Origin: Halopiger djelfimassiliensis
GTDB lineage: Archaea; Halobacteriota; Halobacteria; Halobacteriales; Natrialbaceae
Length of the DNA: 64,000 bases
Direction: 5' to 3'
Assembly (NCBI RefSeq): GCF_000455365.1
Contig: NZ_HG315687.1
Location: 324,883 to 388,882 of the forward strand
In this document: positions 1 through 8,288 of the stretch, piece by piece
How positions within the stretch are numbered: position 1 is the stretch's first letter
Layout: each line of letters opens with the position of its first letter
Notes under the pieces: generated by a model
Told to the model about the DNA's origin: nothing
Seen by the model: only the letters and a program-made list of their open reading frames with translations
The model's database searches: none
Translations under genes and position numbers: made by a program

Positions 1-1519
1 CCAAAAGCGGGACGCGGGATCGCTCGTCGTAGGCCGCAAGCACCGCGATCAGTGCGACGGCGGCGACGATCGAGTACCAGCCCGCGCGTTTGATCGAAAG
101 CCGGGCGACGACCAGCAAGTAGACCAGGAGGACGAGCGGAACCAGGTAGAACCAGCCGGTGCGGAGCTTCTCGAGGCCGTCCGGGAGCTCACCGCGTGCG
201 ATCCCGCCGACGCCGCGACGGACCGCTTCGAAGTGAACCATCACCCACATCCCGAAGAAGAACGCAAGCGCGGGGAGGGTCGCCGCAACGATGACGCTCC
301 GGTAATCCGTACCGGTGAACTCGACGATGAGGAACGCGGCCGCACCCATCACCGGCGGCAGTACCTGTCCACCCGACGAGGCCGAGGACTCGACCGCGCC
401 GGAGAACTCGGGGGAGTACCCCGATCGCTTCATCAGTGGGATCGTAAACGCGCCCGTCGTCACCGTGTTCGCGATCGAGGACCCGCTGAGCATCCCCATG
501 AACCCGCTCGAGACGACGCTGGCTTTCGCCGGTCCGCCTTTCCTGGTGCCGGTCAGCGAGTAGGCGAGATCGATGAACCACTTGCCGGCCCCGCTCATCT
601 CGAGGAACGCCCCGAACAGGATGAAAACGTAGATGAATCGCACGCTGACGTCGATCGGGATGCTGAAGACGCCCGCCTCGACGGTGTACCACAGGTCGTA
701 GACGATACCGCCCCACGTCTCGGGCAGGATCGACAGCCGTCCGATGGGCGAATCGTGGGGGATGAGATACCCCCACCGGGCGTAGCCGATAAACAGCGCG
801 ACCAGCGACATAAGCGCCGTCCCGAGCGTCCGCCGGGTCGCCTCGAGCACCAGCAAGAGCCCGGTGGCACCGAGCAGGAACGCAAGCGATACGTCATCGA
901 TCGGGATCCCGACCGCGGCAAGCGCCGTGACGAGCGGCTCGAGGACGGGATAGACCTCGTGGAGCGGTCTGGCGTTCTGGATTCCGATCGTCGGGATTCT
1001 GCGGATTTCGTCGTACGCCGTGACGATGTAGTACGTCGGCCACAGCGACAGCAGGACCATCACGACGTCGACCGGCGTGATGCGGTTTCGGTTCTCGTCG
1101 ACGACGGCCCAGCGGACGCCGTCGGCGAACCGCGCCGTCGCCCGCGAAACTGGATGTTCGTCGCCGAACCGCGTCCGAACCGCCGGCGGAAGCCGTCCGA
1201 GCCGTCGGGCGAGGAACCCGTCGCCCTCGCTGGCCGGGAACAGCAAGAACGCGAGAATCAGCGCGAACGTGAGGTGGATCGCGTTGACCTGCAGTTGCTG
1301 GAGCGAGCCGACGCCGACCTCGCCGACCACCGGCACCGTTCCGCCGAAGGTGCGCCCGCGGGCGGCCAGCCACAGCTGGAACGCCGAAAAGGCGACGCCG
1401 ATCAGGGCGACGAGAACGACCGCGGGACCCCGCAGCGTCCGTCGGCGCTCTACTTCCTCGAGTATCTCTTCGGTTTTCTCGTCCGAAACCGTCTCCGTAC
1501 TGTTCGTCTCGACGCTCAT
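1..1519 (-). CDS. TRAP transporter fused permease (TAXI type), partial
   Basis: Membrane permease of a tripartite ATP-independent periplasmic (TRAP) transporter with the small DctQ-like and large DctM-like parts in one chain. The frame begins at the ATG ending at 1519 (MSVETNSTETVSDEKTEE) and runs off the left window edge, leaving about 506 residues. Many hydrophobic segments follow a charged N-terminus. A DctM-type core is visible in the stretch containing FGAFLEMSGAGKWFID and the glycine/serine-rich GFMGMLSGSSIANTVTTGAF, both typical of the TAXI-TRAP fused permease. It lies one base after the DUF1850 gene and downstream of a TAXI binding protein on the same strand, so the three form an operon. 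Substrate unknown; family precedents include glutamate and other carboxylates. Confidence 0.93.
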   Translation of the reverse strand, partial: MSVETNSTETVSDEKTEEILEEVERRRTLRGPAVVLVALIGVAFSAFQLWLAARGRTFGGTVPVVGEVGVGSLQQLQVNAIHLTFALILAFLLFPASEGDGFLARRLGRLPPAVRTRFGDEHPVSRATARFADGVRWAVVDENRNRITPVDVVMVLLSLWPTYYIVTAYDEIRRIPTIGIQNARPLHEVYPVLEPLVTALAAVGIPIDDVSLAFLLGATGLLLVLEATRRTLGTALMSLVALFIGYARWGYLIPHDSPIGRLSILPETWGGIVYDLWYTVEAGVFSIPIDVSVRFIYVFILFGAFLEMSGAGKWFIDLAYSLTGTRKGGPAKASVVSSGFMGMLSGSSIANTVTTGAFTIPLMKRSGYSPEFSGAVESSASSGGQVLPPVMGAAAFLIVEFTGTDYRSVIVAATLPALAFFFGMWVMVHFEAVRRGVGGIARGELPDGLEKLRTGWFYLVPLVLLVYLLVVARLSIKRAGWYSIVAAVALIAVLAAYDERSRVPLL

Positions 1520-1520
1520 G

Positions 1521-2054
1521 TTATGTTCCCCTCATGTGTGCTGAACCGTCCGGACCGGCGACGAGCGCCGCGCCCGGGAGCAAGCTATCGAAACTGCCGC
1601 CGTCGATAGTCAGAACGACGGATCCGCTGGACCGTTCGACCAGATCGTACCGCTCCCCGTCGACCGCGAGTTCGTGGCCGGCGATCGGACTGGGGGCGAC
1701 CGTGAGGCGGTCGTAGGAGCCGTCTCCCTCGGCGACGAACCCCTCGTCGGTCCGTTCGATCTCCTCGTCGGACGGCAACCCCGCCCCGTGGGAGTGAAAC
1801 ACGATCCGGTCGGCGCGGAGTTCGGTTCCGTCGACGACGTAGACGTCCTTGACCGGTGTCTTCTCGACGCTGTGCGTGTACGACAGCGTGATCTCGTCGC
1901 CCTCGTCGACGGGTACCTCGAGCAGTCGCGCTCCGGAGTCGGCGTCGGCGACCACGAGCGTGCGGTCGGCCGTACCCGAGGTGGCGACGGCTGCCGTTGC
2001 GACGAGAGCCACGAGGAGGACGGCGGCGACGTACCGTCCGGTCGATCGTTCCAT
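1521..2054 (-). CDS. DUF1850 domain protein of TRAP operon
   Basis: Encodes 177 residues. An N-terminal hydrophobic segment (about residues 8-27) looks like a signal peptide or membrane anchor. It is followed by a small beta-rich domain with the ITLSYTHSVEKTPVKDVY stretch that marks DUF1850. DUF1850 genes are commonly found between the TAXI binding protein and the fused permease, as here, which suggests an accessory role in that transporter. The function has not been established as far as I know. The stop codon lies immediately before the permease start and the gene begins 33 bases after the binding-protein stop, consistent with co-transcription. Confidence 0.85.
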   Translation of the reverse strand: MERSTGRYVAAVLLVALVATAAVATSGTADRTLVVADADSGARLLEVPVDEGDEITLSYTHSVEKTPVKDVYVVDGTELRADRIVFHSHGAGLPSDEEIERTDEGFVAEGDGSYDRLTVAPSPIAGHELAVDGERYDLVERSSGSVVLTIDGGSFDSLLPGAALVAGPDGSAHMRGT

Positions 2055-2087
2055 AGTCGAGTAGTTCCGACAATCGTCACCGCGTGC

Positions 2088-3035
2088 TTAGTCGAAGTAC
2101 GCCGCGGCCCCTTCGTGGAGGTCGATCGGCATTCCGTCCTGTGCCGAGTCGGCGTCGATGAACGCCGACTTGGTGTCGATCTCGTCGGTGTTATCGAAGA
2201 TCGCCGCCGTGATCGTCTCGACGAGGTCCGCGTCGACGCCCGTGTGGCTGGCGATCATCGCCTGCACGGAGACGGTCTCGACGTCCTCGTCGACGCCGCT
2301 GTAGGCATCGGCGGGGATAGTGTCCTCGGAGATCCACTCGGCCTCGTCCATGACGGCATCGCGGGTATCGCCCGCGATCTCCACCAGACCGATGTCATGG
2401 GTGCTGGCGAGGTCCTTCACAGTTGCGACTGGCCAGCCCCCGACGACGAACGCCGCGTCGATGTCGCCGTCCCGGAGCTGGTCGGTCGCCGTTCCGAAGT
2501 CGGCGGTCTGTTCGTCGTAGTCCCCCTCTCCGATCCCGGCGCTCTCGAGGATCTGCTGGGCGTTGACCTGCGTCCCGCTGCCCAGATCCCCGGTGTTGAT
2601 CGTCGCCCCTTCGAGGTCCTCGATGGAGTCGTACTCCGAGTCGGCCTGCGTAATGACGTGGATCGTTTCGGGGTACAGCGTCGCGACGCCACGTACGTTC
2701 TCCATGCCTTCCCCTTCCAGCTCCTCGATACCGGTTCCGTTGGAGGCGAAGTACGCGATGTCGTTCTGGATCAGTGCGAACTGCGTCTCCTCGCGGTTGA
2801 GGCTGCTGACGTTCGTGACGCTCGCACCGGTCGATTCGACCTGCAGGGAGTAGTCCGTCTCTTCCTGGATGATCGTCTTGAAGTTACCCGAAAGCGGATA
2901 ATACGTTCCGTCAGTCGAACCCGCGTGCCAGGAAAGCGTCTTCCCACCGCCGCCGCCGAGACAGCCCGCGATCCCGGCTATCCCGGCGATTCCGGCCGCT
3001 GTGATGACCTTCCGCCTGTTGGTACTATCTATCAT
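2088..3035 (-). CDS. TAXI family TRAP transporter substrate-binding lipoprotein
   Basis: 315-residue extracytoplasmic binding protein. The N-terminus has an RRK pair (residues 7-9), a short hydrophobic run and a lipobox with Cys at residue 25 (IAGC), so it is likely exported through Tat and lipid-anchored. The mature part starts with the TAXI-family pattern LSWHAGSTDGTYYPLSG and later has a GDLGSGTQVNAQ stretch typical of ligand-binding residues. It is the first gene of a three-gene operon with the DUF1850 protein and fused permease. A TATA-like box about 27 bases before the ATG indicates a leaderless transcript. Family assignment is firm; the ligand is not known. Confidence 0.93.
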   Translation of the reverse strand: MIDSTNRRKVITAAGIAGIAGIAGCLGGGGGKTLSWHAGSTDGTYYPLSGNFKTIIQEETDYSLQVESTGASVTNVSSLNREETQFALIQNDIAYFASNGTGIEELEGEGMENVRGVATLYPETIHVITQADSEYDSIEDLEGATINTGDLGSGTQVNAQQILESAGIGEGDYDEQTADFGTATDQLRDGDIDAAFVVGGWPVATVKDLASTHDIGLVEIAGDTRDAVMDEAEWISEDTIPADAYSGVDEDVETVSVQAMIASHTGVDADLVETITAAIFDNTDEIDTKSAFIDADSAQDGMPIDLHEGAAAYFD

Positions 3036-3058
3036 ATATTTAGCCTATAGATACAGTA

Positions 3059-3066
3059 TTTTATAT
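3059..3066 (-). promoter_or_regulatory. TATA box of the TAXI-TRAP operon
   Basis: Reads ATATAAAA on the minus strand, centred about 27 bases before the ATG of the binding-protein gene. This is the spacing expected for a leaderless haloarchaeal transcript. It sits in a strongly AT-rich tract (about 3030-3130) that stands out from the GC-rich surroundings. The rest of the 300-base gap (3036-3335) shows no gene I can support. Confidence 0.6.
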
Positions 3067-3335
3067 CTTCTTATGTCCAAATATATCTAAATATAGTTCG
3101 GTATACGACATTATTCGGCGGAAATATCATTCGGTTATCCTGTTTTGGAAGGTGGAAACCAATAGTCGGCGGTCGTTCCGTGGTCGCTCCGAAGCGGCGT
3201 CCTCGAGAGTGGTGCCGTTGGTTCCCACGGCAGTCACCGACCGCTCGCGGACACGGACGAAATAGCCGTCCGACGTCGGCCGAAAGTGGCTGTCTCAGGG
3301 TTAGCCTATACCTGCTTTCGTCCCGTCCGACCCGT

Positions 3336-3539
3336 ATGGACAGGAACGTCGGCGGACTCGATCGGATCGGCCGCTTCGCCATCGCAGCGGCGCTGTTGCT
3401 CGCTGGCTACCGCAACCGCGAGCGGACGCTCGGCACTCTCGCGTTCGTCGCCGGCAGCGACGTCCTCGCGACCGCCGTGATCCAGCGGTGCCCGATGAAC
3501 GCGGCGCTGGGGATCGATACGTGTCCCGGCGATCGGTGA
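3336..3539 (+). CDS. DUF2892 (YgaP-like) small membrane protein
   Basis: 67-residue protein starting MDRNVGGLDRIGRF, the standard opening of DUF2892 proteins. Two hydrophobic segments (about residues 11-21 and 32-45) flank a basic loop, and the C-terminus has the family's CPMNAALGIDTC pattern. I chose the ATG at 3336 rather than upstream in-frame starts because it begins exactly at the conserved N-terminus. Role unknown; DUF2892 is often fused or adjacent to rhodanese or other sulfur proteins in bacteria, but no such partner is seen here. Confidence 0.82.
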   Translation: MDRNVGGLDRIGRFAIAAALLLAGYRNRERTLGTLAFVAGSDVLATAVIQRCPMNAALGIDTCPGDR

Positions 3540-3630
3540 CCGTTCGCATCCACGAGCGGCCGGTGAACGCGAACGTGAACGCCCGAAATCCAGCGCTTCG
3601 ACTCGAGCGGGTCGTCGAAAAGCCCCGCGG

Positions 3631-4308
3631 TTACGTCGTCCGGAATGCCCGGTCGCCAGCGTCGCCCAGTCCGGGCACGATGAAGCCGTCGTCGTCGAGT
3701 CGGTCGTCGATCGAGACCGTCAGCAGGTCGGCTTCGGAAAACTCGTCGCCCACGCGGAGCAGCCCCTCCGGTGCCGAGACCGCCGACAGGACGATCAGGT
3801 TCTCCGGCTCCGGCGAGTTCTCGATGACGTGCTCGAGGACGGTACACATCGTACTCCCGGTCGCGAGCATCGGATCAGCGATGATCACCGTGTCCTCCTC
3901 GGTGATTTCGGGCAGTTTCACGTAATCGACCGAGATCGGAAACGAGCCGTCCGCCTCGCGGCCGGCTTCCTCGTCGCGGCTCGCGCTGATGACGCCCTGT
4001 CGGGCGCGCGGGAACGCCTTCAGGAGTCCCTCGACGAACGGCGTCGCCGCGCGCAACACGTTGATGATGACGACGTTCTCGAGCCCCCGTACCCGTTCGC
4101 CCATCGTCGCCTCGAGGGGGGTCTCGATCTCGACGTACTCGGTTTCCATCCGTCCGTCGATGATCTCGTAGCCACAGATGCGGCCGAGTTTCACCAGCCC
4201 CTTTCGGAAGCTGACCTGTTCGGTTTCGACGTCTCGGAGCTTCGAAAGCGTGTCCTTCGCCAGTGCGTGCGTGATGAGATAGGCATCGTCCCGATCTTCG
4301 ATCGGCAT
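3631..4308 (-). CDS. upp: uracil phosphoribosyltransferase
   Basis: 225-residue enzyme that converts uracil and PRPP to UMP in pyrimidine salvage. Family marks are [21 protein letters not shown], the PRPP-binding stretch [14 protein letters not shown], and the C-terminal uracil-binding region ending [16 protein letters not shown] place the start at [14 protein letters not shown] (4308) rather than an ATG ten codons upstream, because this matches the usual archaeal Upp N-terminus. It is a single-gene unit facing the DUF2892 gene. Confidence 0.95.
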   Translation of the reverse strand: MPIEDRDDAYLITHALAKDTLSKLRDVETEQVSFRKGLVKLGRICGYEIIDGRMETEYVEIETPLEATMGERVRGLENVVIINVLRAATPFVEGLLKAFPRARQGVISASRDEEAGREADGSFPISVDYVKLPEITEEDTVIIADPMLATGSTMCTVLEHVIENSPEPENLIVLSAVSAPEGLLRVGDEFSEADLLTVSIDDRLDDDGFIVPGLGDAGDRAFRTT

Positions 4309-4725
4309 GTTCGTATGGGATCCCGCCGGGTAGTTCACGTTGTCGATCAGTCCCGAGCGCTGGTACGGTCTGCGACGGTTTCACGGCGTCTGGTTCCATG
4401 GACTCCGATCATCGATCGCACGCCACACCGTCGGCGCTCGGCTGGGATCTCAACCCACGGTTACCGCGCCGGTCCACGCGACGCCGCCGACCGAGACGCT
4501 CCTGAACGCGAGTGAAACGTCCGAAAACGTGTTCGTGGCGATTTATCGGCGGTAACGGACACTTACTGACTCGTGTCGACGGTTGCGCCGCCGTTTTCGA
4601 CCCCGGAGAACGGCCGCCGGGACGCCCCCGAAAGAGCGTATTTGTCGGTTGAAACGGTCGAAACGGTGGTTGCGGTTTAATCGAGATATCGCCGTAGCCT
4701 CCGGTGCCCTCGAGGTGACGATACT
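4309..4725. other. intergenic region between upp and the Q/G/M-repeat gene
   Basis: About 417 bases without a convincing gene; short frames here have no family features. It must contain the promoter of upp (minus strand) and that of the repeat protein. A TATA-like GTTTAATC lies near 4675, about 50 bases before the repeat-protein ATG, which would leave a short 5' leader. I found no tRNA-like fold. Confidence 0.5.
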
Positions 4726-5487
4726 ATGAGCCAACAGTTCGGCCAGCAGCCACAGCACAGCCAGGAGCAGCACGGATCGGAGTACGGACAGATGGGTATG
4801 CAGCCACAGAGCGGGCAGATGCGTAGCCGAGAAATGCAGCCGACGAGTGGCGGAACGGCCGGCCAACAGCCGATGGGCGGTCAGGGAATGCAGTCCGGCG
4901 GTCAGCAGATGGGACCACAGCGGATGAGCGGCCAACAGTCCGGCGGTCAGCAGATGGGTGGCCAATCCATGCAACCCCAGCAGGCCCGCTCGTTCGAGGA
5001 CCACCTCACGAACGAGCTCCGGATCGCGCTCGAGGACTTCACCGAACTCTCGCACATCGCCACCTGGTGTGCAAAGGAGTGCTCGAGCGCGGGTCCACAG
5101 CTCGGGACATGCGCACAGATCTGCCAGGATATCGCTGAACTGGCCGAACTCAACAAGAAACTGATCGCCAGGGATTCGATGTTCGGCCCGGAAGTAGCTG
5201 ATACCTTCATCCGCGTCGCGACCGAGGGACTGCCCGAACTCCGGCAGTACCAGCAACAACACCCCCACGTCGCCGAGACGATCACGGCCATCGAGCGTAC
5301 GATGGATTCCTGTGAGACCGTGCTCGGAATGGTCGGCCAGCAGATGGGTGGCCAACAGATGACCGGCCAGCAGATGGGTGGCCAGCAGATGACTGGCCAG
5401 CAGACGGGCGGCCAGCAGATGACCGGCCAGCAGGGAGGCATGCAGGGAAGCCCCGGAGCGAGCGCCGGCACCGGGCAGACCTTCTAA
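4726..5487 (+). CDS. Gln/Gly/Met-repeat protein with a cysteine-rich helical core
   Basis: 253 residues in three parts. Residues 1-85 are low complexity, rich in Q, G, M and S. Residues about 86-203 form a predicted all-helical domain with cysteines at 115, 119, 129, 133 and 196 in a CxxxC-x9-CxxxC pattern. Residues about 204-253 are a near-perfect decapeptide repeat alternating GGQQM and TGQQM. The core resembles four-helix-bundle copper-binding (DUF326/Csp-like) or ferritin-like proteins in cysteine spacing, but I cannot assign it firmly. There is no signal peptide, so it is probably cytoplasmic. Few acidic residues in the tails is odd for a halophile. Metal binding or storage, or an assembly role for the tails, are both conceivable. 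Confidence 0.85.
   Translation: MSQQFGQQPQHSQEQHGSEYGQMGMQPQSGQMRSREMQPTSGGTAGQQPMGGQGMQSGGQQMGPQRMSGQQSGGQQMGGQSMQPQQARSFEDHLTNELRIALEDFTELSHIATWCAKECSSAGPQLGTCAQICQDIAELAELNKKLIARDSMFGPEVADTFIRVATEGLPELRQYQQQHPHVAETITAIERTMDSCETVLGMVGQQMGGQQMTGQQMGGQQMTGQQTGGQQMTGQQGGMQGSPGASAGTGQTF
5335..5433 (+). repeat. tandem 15/30-base coding repeat (GGQQM/TGQQM units)
   Basis: Repeats of the form GGCCAGCAGATG with slight changes encode alternating GGQQM and TGQQM pentapeptides at the C-terminus of the 4726 gene. Related but less regular units occur near its N-terminus (about 4860-4965). Such arrays vary in copy number by slippage or recombination. Confidence 0.8.
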
Positions 5488-5632
5488 CCGGAAAGCAGCG
5501 CGAGTTCCCCGCGCCACCGTGTGCGGGGTATTTCACCGCCCAACTGCCGATTACTCGCCGCACCCCCTCCGGGGGTGGATCCTGCGGCGGAGAAGTTTAT
5601 ACCGATCCGCGCCTTACCACCCGGCCAGTCGA

Positions 5633-6355
5633 ATGGAAGAGAGCATCTCGGGATTCAAGGTTCGCGGCGATTGGGGCGACGTCGTCGAACACGGCGAACG
5701 CATCACCCGCGCGCTTCGGGACGCCGGCGTCCACGATCCGGATCAGGCCTACGGCGCACGCTTTGCCCGCGCGTTCGAGGAGTGGGAGGAGTGGCGACCC
5801 AAGGCCCACGAGACCCTCGAGTCCGACGTCAGCGAGAAGACTGCCGATCAGGCAAGCGTCGAGGAGGGCAAAGGCGAGAAGGCCGGCAAAGGACCCGACG
5901 AGGACATCAAGACCGCGGGCGAGAAACTCTCGGAGTCCTACGAACAACTCGAGGAGGACGATCCGGAGGCCGCGGTGGACAACTGGAAAGAGTCGATCGA
6001 CTACGTCGCGCGGGCGGCCGACTCCGCCGGACGCAAGGCGTTGCGCCGGGTCGAGGACACCGTCTACCAGAACGTGATGACACAGCTTGCACCGTACTAC
6101 TTCGATAACGAACTCATCAGCGCGAACGTCCAGCAGTCCACGCGAAGCGGCGACAACGGCGAGCAGTTCATCTTCGAGGTCAACGTCAACGACGACGTGC
6201 TGAAATCGGACATCTCGGATCGGCTCGCGGAACTCGACGACGAGGTCGACCGCTGGCACGTCGAAGTCGAGAAGGACACGGACGCGGCCGAGGCCATCGA
6301 GGGCGCGGAGCCGCCGCCGGAGGCCGACGACGCCTCGCGCTCGACGACGAACTGA
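5633..6355 (+). CDS. conserved haloarchaeal protein (DUF5828-like)
   Basis: 240 residues, highly acidic, starting MEESISGFKVRGDWGDVVEHGE. The middle (about 65-115) is a charged, probably disordered or coiled-coil segment rich in E, K and D. A second ordered domain contains YQNVMTQLAPYYFDNELISAN and the FIFEVNVNDDVL strand. I recognise it as a protein conserved across haloarchaea and believe it corresponds to DUF5828; its function is unknown. The start at 5633 is preferred over upstream in-frame codons because a TATA-like GTTTATA lies about 35 bases before it. Confidence 0.82.
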   Translation: MEESISGFKVRGDWGDVVEHGERITRALRDAGVHDPDQAYGARFARAFEEWEEWRPKAHETLESDVSEKTADQASVEEGKGEKAGKGPDEDIKTAGEKLSESYEQLEEDDPEAAVDNWKESIDYVARAADSAGRKALRRVEDTVYQNVMTQLAPYYFDNELISANVQQSTRSGDNGEQFIFEVNVNDDVLKSDISDRLAELDDEVDRWHVEVEKDTDAAEAIEGAEPPPEADDASRSTTN

Positions 6356-6435
6356 ACCGCCGTCCGGGCTTTTCTTCGCGGACCCTGACGACCCCGTCGA
6401 GCCGCGGTACTCCGTGTTCCCGGACCTCTCGAGTC

Positions 6436-6440
6436 AAAAA
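6436..6440 (-). terminator. oligo-T terminator after the amino acid ABC operon
   Basis: A five-base A run on the plus strand (TTTTT on the transcript strand) about 28 bases past the permease stop codon. It is consistent with the short T-tract terminators used by haloarchaea. Weak evidence alone. Confidence 0.35.
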
Positions 6441-6467
6441 GCGCCGTGTATCGCCGCGAGGAAGCCG

Positions 6468-7466
6468 TTACTCCTCGCGCTCCTGCTTGCGACCGTCGAC
6501 CTGTCCGATCCCCGGCACCGCGACGCGGCGCTCGAGCCGTCCCATCAGGTTCGTCGCCGACAGGACCAGCCCGAGATACACGAGCGCCAACAGCGTGAAG
6601 ATGGGCGTGTACTCGAACGTCGAGGACGCGATGCGGCTGGCGCGGTAGTACAGCTCCGGGACCGTCACGAAGCCCGCCAGCGAGGAGTACTTGATCAGGT
6701 AGACGAGTTCGTTCGTCCACGCCGGAATCGCGTACCGAAACGTCTGTGGAAGCATGACGTATCGGATCCCCTCGAGTTTCGAGAGACCGAGGGCGCGGGC
6801 GGCCGTCAGTTGCCCCTCGTCGACGGTCTCGAGCGCGCCGCGGATGTACTCGGACTGGTAGGCCGAGCCGTTGATCGTAAAGCCGATGATGGCGATCCAG
6901 AACGCGTACTCGGGGATGAACCCGCGGCCGATGACGTCGACGTCGTTGAGCCAGACGGCAAGCGGCAGGCCGTAGTAGAGCACGAACAGCTGTGCCAGAA
7001 GCGGCGTCCCGCGGATCAACTCGGTGTAGGCCAGCGCGACCCACCTGAACGGCCCACCGTACACCCGGAGGACGGCGACCGGAACCGCGATACAGAAGCC
7101 GAACGTGAGGCTGACGGCCGTCAGTACGACCGTATACCACGCGCCGGTCGCGAGTGCGGGCGCGATGTCGGCCGCAAGCGCCATCCCGTCGAGGAGCCCG
7201 GCCAGCCAGCCGATCGGAACGCCAAGCGGGCCAAGCGATGACGCGGTACCCTCGACCGACGCTGCGGCGGACGCGAACGGTTCCGCCGGGACGAACGACT
7301 CGCCGGCACCCGGTCCGATGCCCCATCGGGCGAGCGTCCAGTCGTAGAGCCAGCGCGTGACCAGCCAGCCCCAGAAGGCGACGCCGGCAAGCACCGTCAG
7401 GAGCCGACCCGCGTGATCGATCGACGTTCGGAGCCGCCCGATCGCCAGCTGTTTCGTTTCGCTCAT
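6468..7466 (-). CDS. amino acid ABC transporter permease (extended N-terminus)
   Basis: 332-residue inner-membrane permease of the His/Glu/Gln/Arg/opine family. The HisM-like core has the characteristic TELIRGTPLLAQLFVLYYGLP and, in the coupling-helix region, GLSKLEGIRYVMLPQTFRYAIPAWTNEL. About 110 residues precede the core, including one extra hydrophobic segment near 20-40, making this longer than the usual 220-residue permease. It is the last gene of a four-gene operon, with binding protein, permease and ATPase upstream on the same strand, and probably pairs with the other permease as a heterodimer. Confidence 0.93.
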   Translation of the reverse strand: MSETKQLAIGRLRTSIDHAGRLLTVLAGVAFWGWLVTRWLYDWTLARWGIGPGAGESFVPAEPFASAAASVEGTASSLGPLGVPIGWLAGLLDGMALAADIAPALATGAWYTVVLTAVSLTFGFCIAVPVAVLRVYGGPFRWVALAYTELIRGTPLLAQLFVLYYGLPLAVWLNDVDVIGRGFIPEYAFWIAIIGFTINGSAYQSEYIRGALETVDEGQLTAARALGLSKLEGIRYVMLPQTFRYAIPAWTNELVYLIKYSSLAGFVTVPELYYRASRIASSTFEYTPIFTLLALVYLGLVLSATNLMGRLERRVAVPGIGQVDGRKQEREE

Positions 7467-7487
7467 GGGTTCGTCACCTCCGCGCGG

Positions 7488-8288
7488 TCAGTCATGGCGA
7501 ATGCTCTCGAAGAACCGGGCGGTTCGCTCGTGACTCGGATTCTCGAAGAGATCCTCCGGCGGTCCGCGTTCGATGACTTCGCCCCCGTCGAGGAACGACA
7601 TGCTGCTCGCGCCGTTCCGGGCAAAGCGCATTTCGTGGGTGACGACGACCATCGTCATCCCCTCGGCGACGAGTTCGTGCATCACCTCGAGCACCTCGTT
7701 GCTCAGCTCGGGATCGAGCGCGCTCGTCGGTTCGTCGAACAGCATGACCTCGGGGTCCATCGCCAGCGCGCGCGCGATTCCGACGCGCTGTTTCTGGCCG
7801 CCGGACAGCTGTGCCGGGTACGAGTCGGCCTGATCGGCCAGTCCGACGCGCTCGAGTTCGGTGTCGGCCCGCTGGCGCGCTTCGGCCTCACTCAGGTTGC
7901 GCACCTTGCGCAATCCGAGCGTGATGTTCTTGCGCGCGGTGAGGTGTGCGAACAGGTTGATGTCTTGGAACACCATCCCGATCTGCTGGCGGACTTCGTT
8001 CGGGTCGGTCTCGGGCGCGGTGACCTCCATGTCCTCGAGATAGATACTGCCGCTGTCGATCTCGGTCAGCCGGTTGATACACCGCAGCATCGTCGATTTG
8101 CCGCTGCCGCTGGGTCCGACAAGCACCTCGACGTCGCCACGGTCGACCGTGAGGTCGACGCCGCAGAGGACGTCCTCGTTGCCGTAGGACTTCCAGAGGT
8201 CTTCGATGCGCAACAGGGGTTTCGTCCCGGTTGCGCCGGTCGTTCGTTCGGTACTGTCGGTCGTCTCGGTTGTACGAGGCTCGCTCAC
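7488..8288 (-). CDS. polar amino acid ABC transporter ATP-binding protein
   Basis: 266-residue ATPase of the GlnQ/HisP type. Walker A is GPSGSGKS at residues 58-65, the signature is LSGGQKQRVGIARAL, and Walker B leads into LFDEPTSALDPE. An acidic/threonine-rich tail of about 23 residues precedes the conserved start. The initiation codon is GTG at 8288, which overlaps the stop codon of the upstream permease in a GTGA arrangement, so translation is probably coupled. It energises import together with the two permeases on either side. Confidence 0.94.
   Translation of the reverse strand: MSEPRTTETTDSTERTTGATGTKPLLRIEDLWKSYGNEDVLCGVDLTVDRGDVEVLVGPSGSGKSTMLRCINRLTEIDSGSIYLEDMEVTAPETDPNEVRQQIGMVFQDINLFAHLTARKNITLGLRKVRNLSEAEARQRADTELERVGLADQADSYPAQLSGGQKQRVGIARALAMDPEVMLFDEPTSALDPELSNEVLEVMHELVAEGMTMVVVTHEMRFARNGASSMSFLDGGEVIERGPPEDLFENPSHERTARFFESIRHD

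Noticed and set aside
1674..3050. 458-codon plus-strand frame over the TRAP operon
   Set aside because: Antisense shadow; the minus strand encodes clear TAXI and DUF1850 proteins.
4543..5517. 324-codon frame antisense to the Q/G/M-repeat gene with LLA/HL repeats
   Set aside because: The repeats are the mirror of the coding repeats; the sense strand has haloarchaeal codon use and a sensible start.
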